Origin: Mycobacterium sp. 1100029.7
GTDB lineage: Bacteria > Actinomycetota > Actinomycetes > Mycobacteriales > Mycobacteriaceae
Assembly (NCBI RefSeq): GCF_001665235.1
Contig: NZ_LZSC01000038.1
Coordinates: 62,001 to 126,000 of the forward strand
Length of the DNA stretch: 64,000 nt
Reading direction: 5' to 3'
The notes under the pieces: generated by a model
What the model saw: the letters and a program-made list of their open reading frames with translations, nothing else
Told to the model about the DNA's origin: nothing
The model's database searches: none
Program-made: the position numbers and the translations under genes
In this document: one piece after another, positions 60,571 to 64,000 of the stretch
Layout: each line of letters opens with the position of its first letter
Numbering within the stretch: position 1 is the first letter of the stretch

Positions 60571-62946
60571 CTAGACCATGTCGTTGTCGGCCAGCCAGCG
60601 CATCACCGGCCAGCCGATGAAGACCGGCAGCCAGCAGGTGAGCACCCGGTAAAGCAGTACCGACGGCACACCTACCGCGGCGGGAACCCCGAACGCGGCC
60701 AAACCACCGATCAGCGCCGCTTCGACGGCGCCCACGCCACCGGGCGTGGGCGCAGCCGAGGCCAGCGTCCCGCCCACCATCGTCACCACCGTGCAGGTGA
60801 CAAACGTCGCACCGCCGCCGAAGGCCTGAACACTGGACCACAACGCCAGCGCCGCACCCAAAGTCGTTCCGGCGCAACCGAGGACGATCAGCGCGAGCCG
60901 CCGCGGTTCCCGGACCAGTTCGATGAGGTCGTTGGCCACTTCCTGCAGTCGCGGGCGCACCGCCGTCGCCAGCCAGCCCCGCAGGGTGGGCACGAACAGG
61001 AACGTGCCGACGATGCCCAGGGCCACACCGGCAATCAGGTAGAGCACCGTGGCATCCGGAACGAAGTGCGACAGGTCCATCGACGCGCCCGCCACCGTGC
61101 TGAACAAAATCAACAGCACCACATGCATGATCACCTGCACCGATTGCTGCAGCGCCACCGCGGCGGTGGCTCGCATGACACTCAGGCCACCCTTCTGCAG
61201 GATCCGGGTGCTCAACGCCAGCCCACCGACTCCGGCCGGGGTCGTGGTAGCGGCAAAGGTGTTGGCCACCTGGGCAATCGACAGCTTCCAGAAGTTCACC
61301 GTGCCGTCGGTGCAGGCCCACAACGCGGCCGCCGCACCCACGTAGGTCGACGCCGAGATGAACAGACCCAGCAGCGCCCACCACCAGTTCGCGTTTCCGA
61401 GTTCGGAGAAGAAGGTGGGCACGGTGCTGATGAACGGGTACGCGACATAGACCAGCGCGCCCAGCAATACCAACTGCACGAGCTGGCTGCGGCTGAACCG
61501 GGTGATGGTCTGCTTCTCGATCTGATCCGCACCGGTTTGCGACTTCACTTCGGCTCTGGCGGCCGAGATGACACCGGAAGCATCGCCGACAGATTTTCGA
61601 ACACGTTTGGGCACAGCCGATTTGGTGAGTCGACGGGATGCGGTCAAGATGCTGTCCGCGCCGAACGTGTCGATCGCCGCTCGCACCGCGGAGCTCGCGT
61701 CATACAGCGCCGTCGTCGTCACCAGCAGTTGGGCGAGATCGGACTGCAACTGGATGTCGGTGGCGCCGTACTCGGCGTTGCCGAACCCGCCGAACAGCAC
61801 GGTGCCGTCGTCGACGGTGATCTCATGCGAGCGCAGGTCGCCGTGTGAGATCTGATAGTCGTGCAGCTTGCGCAACGATTCCCACACCCGCGCCACCGGG
61901 GTCGTCTTCGTGCACTCGTCGAGGGGAATGCCCCGAATGGGCTTGTGCGCGTAGAGCGTCCAGCCACGGTCCAAGGCGGCGAAGGCGATCGTCGAGGTAT
62001 TGGCCACCCCCGCCTCGCCGATCGCGATCGCCATCAGCGCGCGGTGCTCGACGGCGCGGCTCATCGACGCTTGCAGCGGCGCGGATTCCGCATCGCGCAG
62101 CCGCAGTTTGCGCCACAGCTCGCGCAGGGCGCCGCCGCTGCGCTGGTGGGGGCCGTACAACTCGATGGCGGCGGTCGAATCGGGGTCGCCGGAATCGGTG
62201 GACAGCACCAGCGGACCGGGTCCGGCCGGTCGGACCACCATCAGCCGCGACACCACGAATCCCCGCTTGGCCATGGCACGGACCGCGCTTGCCAACGGCA
62301 CCTCCAAAGCCGGCGTACCCACGGCCAGCACCACCAGTGCGCCGACGAACCATCCCACCGCCAGCCCCACCAGGGACCGAGCCGGAACGATGGCGCTGAT
62401 CAGCAGGTGGATCGGCACGAAGGCAAGTAGCAACGCCCACCACCAGTGCCGCCAGCGCGCCGGAAGCCAGGGCCCGGACACCGTGAGCACCGCCGCCAGC
62501 ATGGCGATCCACCGCGGGTCGTCGAGGAACTGCGCCGGCAGCGTGCTGAGCCGATCCGACACGTCGAAATGCCAGCGGGGTGCCGCCAGGCGGTTGCTGG
62601 TGATCGACAACGGCAATGCCGCGAGAACGGCGGCGGCCCCGTAGGCGCCCAACAATTTCCATTGCCGGGCCACGATCAATCCGATCAAAATCATGAACGG
62701 CAACGCCAGAATTGCGAATCCGTACAGCAGATAGACCACATCGGATTGCGTGGGGGATAAGACCCCGACAATTCTGGATACGGATTTCTCCAGCCGGATC
62801 CAGCGGGTGCGGGTGACCAGCGAGCCGGTGATCACGGTCGCCAGAAAAGCAGTCGCCAGAATCAACCGCAGAATGTCGTTGGTGCGCCGGTTGACTGGTT
62901 GCAGCAAGCTGCCGGAAACGCTGATGTCGCGCCCGTCAACTCGCAT
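60571..62946 (-). CDS. large integral membrane protein with kinase-like and LPG-synthase-like domains (Rv0585c-like)
   Basis: The 791-residue protein has about six N-terminal helices, a central soluble domain (about 280-460) with kinase-like segments (HGDLRSHEITVDDGTVLFGGFGNAEYGATDIQLQSDLAQLL), and a C-terminal set of about eight helices that match the lysylphosphatidylglycerol synthase/flippase-type domain. This includes ATTTPAGVGGLALSTRILQKGGLS and ASAAPTPGGVGAVEAAL. ATG 62946 has AAGGA eight bases upstream; ATG 62952 is two codons earlier. The kinase motif HGDLRSHEI with DFGN-like GGFGN suggests an atypical or inactive kinase. Role unknown, perhaps lipid flipping. Confidence 0.83.
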   Translation of the reverse strand: MRVDGRDISVSGSLLQPVNRRTNDILRLILATAFLATVITGSLVTRTRWIRLEKSVSRIVGVLSPTQSDVVYLLYGFAILALPFMILIGLIVARQWKLLGAYGAAAVLAALPLSITSNRLAAPRWHFDVSDRLSTLPAQFLDDPRWIAMLAAVLTVSGPWLPARWRHWWWALLLAFVPIHLLISAIVPARSLVGLAVGWFVGALVVLAVGTPALEVPLASAVRAMAKRGFVVSRLMVVRPAGPGPLVLSTDSGDPDSTAAIELYGPHQRSGGALRELWRKLRLRDAESAPLQASMSRAVEHRALMAIAIGEAGVANTSTIAFAALDRGWTLYAHKPIRGIPLDECTKTTPVARVWESLRKLHDYQISHGDLRSHEITVDDGTVLFGGFGNAEYGATDIQLQSDLAQLLVTTTALYDASSAVRAAIDTFGADSILTASRRLTKSAVPKRVRKSVGDASGVISAARAEVKSQTGADQIEKQTITRFSRSQLVQLVLLGALVYVAYPFISTVPTFFSELGNANWWWALLGLFISASTYVGAAAALWACTDGTVNFWKLSIAQVANTFAATTTPAGVGGLALSTRILQKGGLSVMRATAAVALQQSVQVIMHVVLLILFSTVAGASMDLSHFVPDATVLYLIAGVALGIVGTFLFVPTLRGWLATAVRPRLQEVANDLIELVREPRRLALIVLGCAGTTLGAALALWSSVQAFGGGATFVTCTVVTMVGGTLASAAPTPGGVGAVEAALIGGLAAFGVPAAVGVPSVLLYRVLTCWLPVFIGWPVMRWLADNDMV

Positions 62947-63162
62947 GACCATGATCCTTAGATCCCTGGGACCGTGGGCCGCGCTGTTAGCGGCCCGCCG
63001 ACAACTTAACCGGATACCTCCGGGAAAGGGTGCATGAACGTGGCGGACGGCTTTGTTCACCTGCGGGTAAACGCTGGCGGGGGAGCCATTAGCGGACACA
63101 GCCTGCGGACAGCTCGCTCACGTAAGGTCGCCCAGGACGGTGCCGAATGGGAGGACGTGAGC

Positions 63163-64000
63163 GTGGCTAGAACCGACAACGACAGCTGGGAGATCACCGA
63201 AAGTGTGGGGGCGACCGCACTGGGCGTCGCGGCATCCCGGGCGGCGGAGACCGAGAGCGACAATCCACTGATCCGCGACCCGTTCGCGCGTATCTTCCTC
63301 GACGCCGCCGGCGACGGAGTGTGGAACTGGTACTCCGCGGGGAAGCTGCCGGACGAACTTCTCGACGCCGAGCCCAGTCTGGCGCTGCAGATGCGGGCAA
63401 TGGTCGGCTACATGGCTTCCCGGACAGCCTTTTTCGATTCGTTCTTCCTGGACGCGACGACCGCGGGCATCAAACAGGCGGTGATTCTGGCGTCGGGTCT
63501 GGACGCGCGGTCCTGGCGGTTGCCGTGGCCGGACGGCACGACGGTCTACGAGCTCGACCAGCCGCGGGTGCTCGATTTCAAGCAATCGACGCTGGCCGAA
63601 CACGGGGCGCAGCCCGCCTGCAACCGGATCGCGGTACCGGTGGACCTGCGCCAGGACTGGCCGACGGCGTTGCGGGAGGCCGGTTTTGACGCCTCGGCTC
63701 CGAGTGCCTGGTCGGCCGAAGGGCTGATGCCGTATCTGCCCGCCGCGGCCCAGGAGCTGCTGTTCGAACGGATCCAGGGCCTTACGGTCGGCGGCAGCCG
63801 GGTCGCCGTGGAGGCGTTGGGGCCGAAGTTCCTCGATCCGGCGATCCGGCAGCGGCGCCGGGATCGGATGGACCGCGCCCGCGCGATCTTCGCCAAGATC
63901 GACCCGCAGCGCGAGGTCCCCAGCACCGATGAGTTGTGGTACTTCGAAGAGCGCGAAGACGTCGGTGAGTGGTTCGGCCGGCACGGCTGGAACGTCACCG
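63163..64000 (+). CDS. SAM-dependent methyltransferase (mycobacterial LCM-type), cut by window end
   Basis: The open frame runs from GTG 63163 to the window edge with no stop (279 codons seen). It begins [46 protein letters not shown], the usual opening of the mycobacterial putative S-adenosyl-L-methionine-dependent methyltransferase family (about 300 residues). Further motifs are [34 protein letters not shown] and [19 protein letters not shown] lies seven bases upstream. The gene is missing roughly the last 20-40 codons; substrate unknown. It is divergent from the Rv0585c-like gene. Confidence 0.88.
   Translation, partial: MARTDNDSWEITESVGATALGVAASRAAETESDNPLIRDPFARIFLDAAGDGVWNWYSAGKLPDELLDAEPSLALQMRAMVGYMASRTAFFDSFFLDATTAGIKQAVILASGLDARSWRLPWPDGTTVYELDQPRVLDFKQSTLAEHGAQPACNRIAVPVDLRQDWPTALREAGFDASAPSAWSAEGLMPYLPAAAQELLFERIQGLTVGGSRVAVEALGPKFLDPAIRQRRRDRMDRARAIFAKIDPQREVPSTDELWYFEEREDVGEWFGRHGWNVT

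Noticed and set aside
59813..61384. 523-residue frame through lpqN
   Set aside because: Upstream half is a shadow of the Rv0585c-like gene; the lipoprotein starts with its own signal peptide at 60475.

Overview
The window is high-GC actinobacterial DNA with frequent GTG starts, 4-base GTGA stop/start overlaps and several TANNNT-type -10 boxes just upstream of start codons. Gene order from 1 to about 39.3 kb follows the Mycobacterium tuberculosis H37Rv block Rv0530-Rv0566c almost gene for gene (recalled from the published map, not searched). It is therefore a mycobacterium, most likely a slow-growing non-tuberculous species: H37Rv features such as PE_PGRS6 and vapBC3 are absent, galT is intact, and extra metabolic genes are present. 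I cannot name the species.

Region 1 (1-39.3 kb) is the menaquinone/isoprenoid block. It carries fabH, menA, an MTA phosphorylase, galE3, the Rv0537c-Rv0541c envelope/glycosyl genes, menE, pitA, menB, fadD8, menC-bpoC-menD, the mannosyltransferase mgtA, menG, the salicylate-type methyltransferase Rv0560c, menJ, grcC1, htpX, a glycerol-3-phosphate dehydrogenase, a Baeyer-Villiger-type monooxygenase and yajQ. MenD, MenC, MenE, MenB, MenA, MenG and MenJ cover most of the route from isochorismate to menaquinone with a partly saturated tail; BpoC sits where MenH would be expected and GrcC1 may supply a prenyl chain. Insertions relative to H37Rv are an APC permease (9.7 kb), a DUF385/aldo-keto reductase/TetR group in place of vapBC3 (17.7-19.8 kb), an SDR (28.6 kb) and a RES-Xre type toxin-antitoxin pair (37.5-38.7 kb).

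Region 2 begins at tRNA-Tyr (39.37 kb), where collinearity with H37Rv stops. It holds two self-contained regulated modules. One is TetR + isochorismatase-like hydrolase + aldo-keto reductase, with matching palindromic operators. The other is a divergent TetR facing an operon of two mycofactocin-type SDRs, a double-domain carboxymuconolactone-decarboxylase-like protein and a molybdopterin oxidoreductase, with twin inverted operators. A 56-residue Cys-rich protein lies between them. Then come a lipoprotein, two cytochromes P450, an SDR and a FUSC-type membrane protein.

Region 3 (55.2-64 kb) carries a small zinc-finger-like protein overlapping a PAS-ANTAR regulator, intact galT-galK, a second DUF385 protein, two lipoproteins (one LpqN-like), an Rv0585c-like large membrane protein and the start of a SAM methyltransferase cut by the window end.

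The best candidates for new biology are the mycofactocin-SDR/CMD/molybdoenzyme operon with its operators, the RES-Xre pair with its operator and neighbouring 68-bp palindrome, and the small Cys-rich protein. Functional statements rest on motifs and remembered family knowledge; no search was run.
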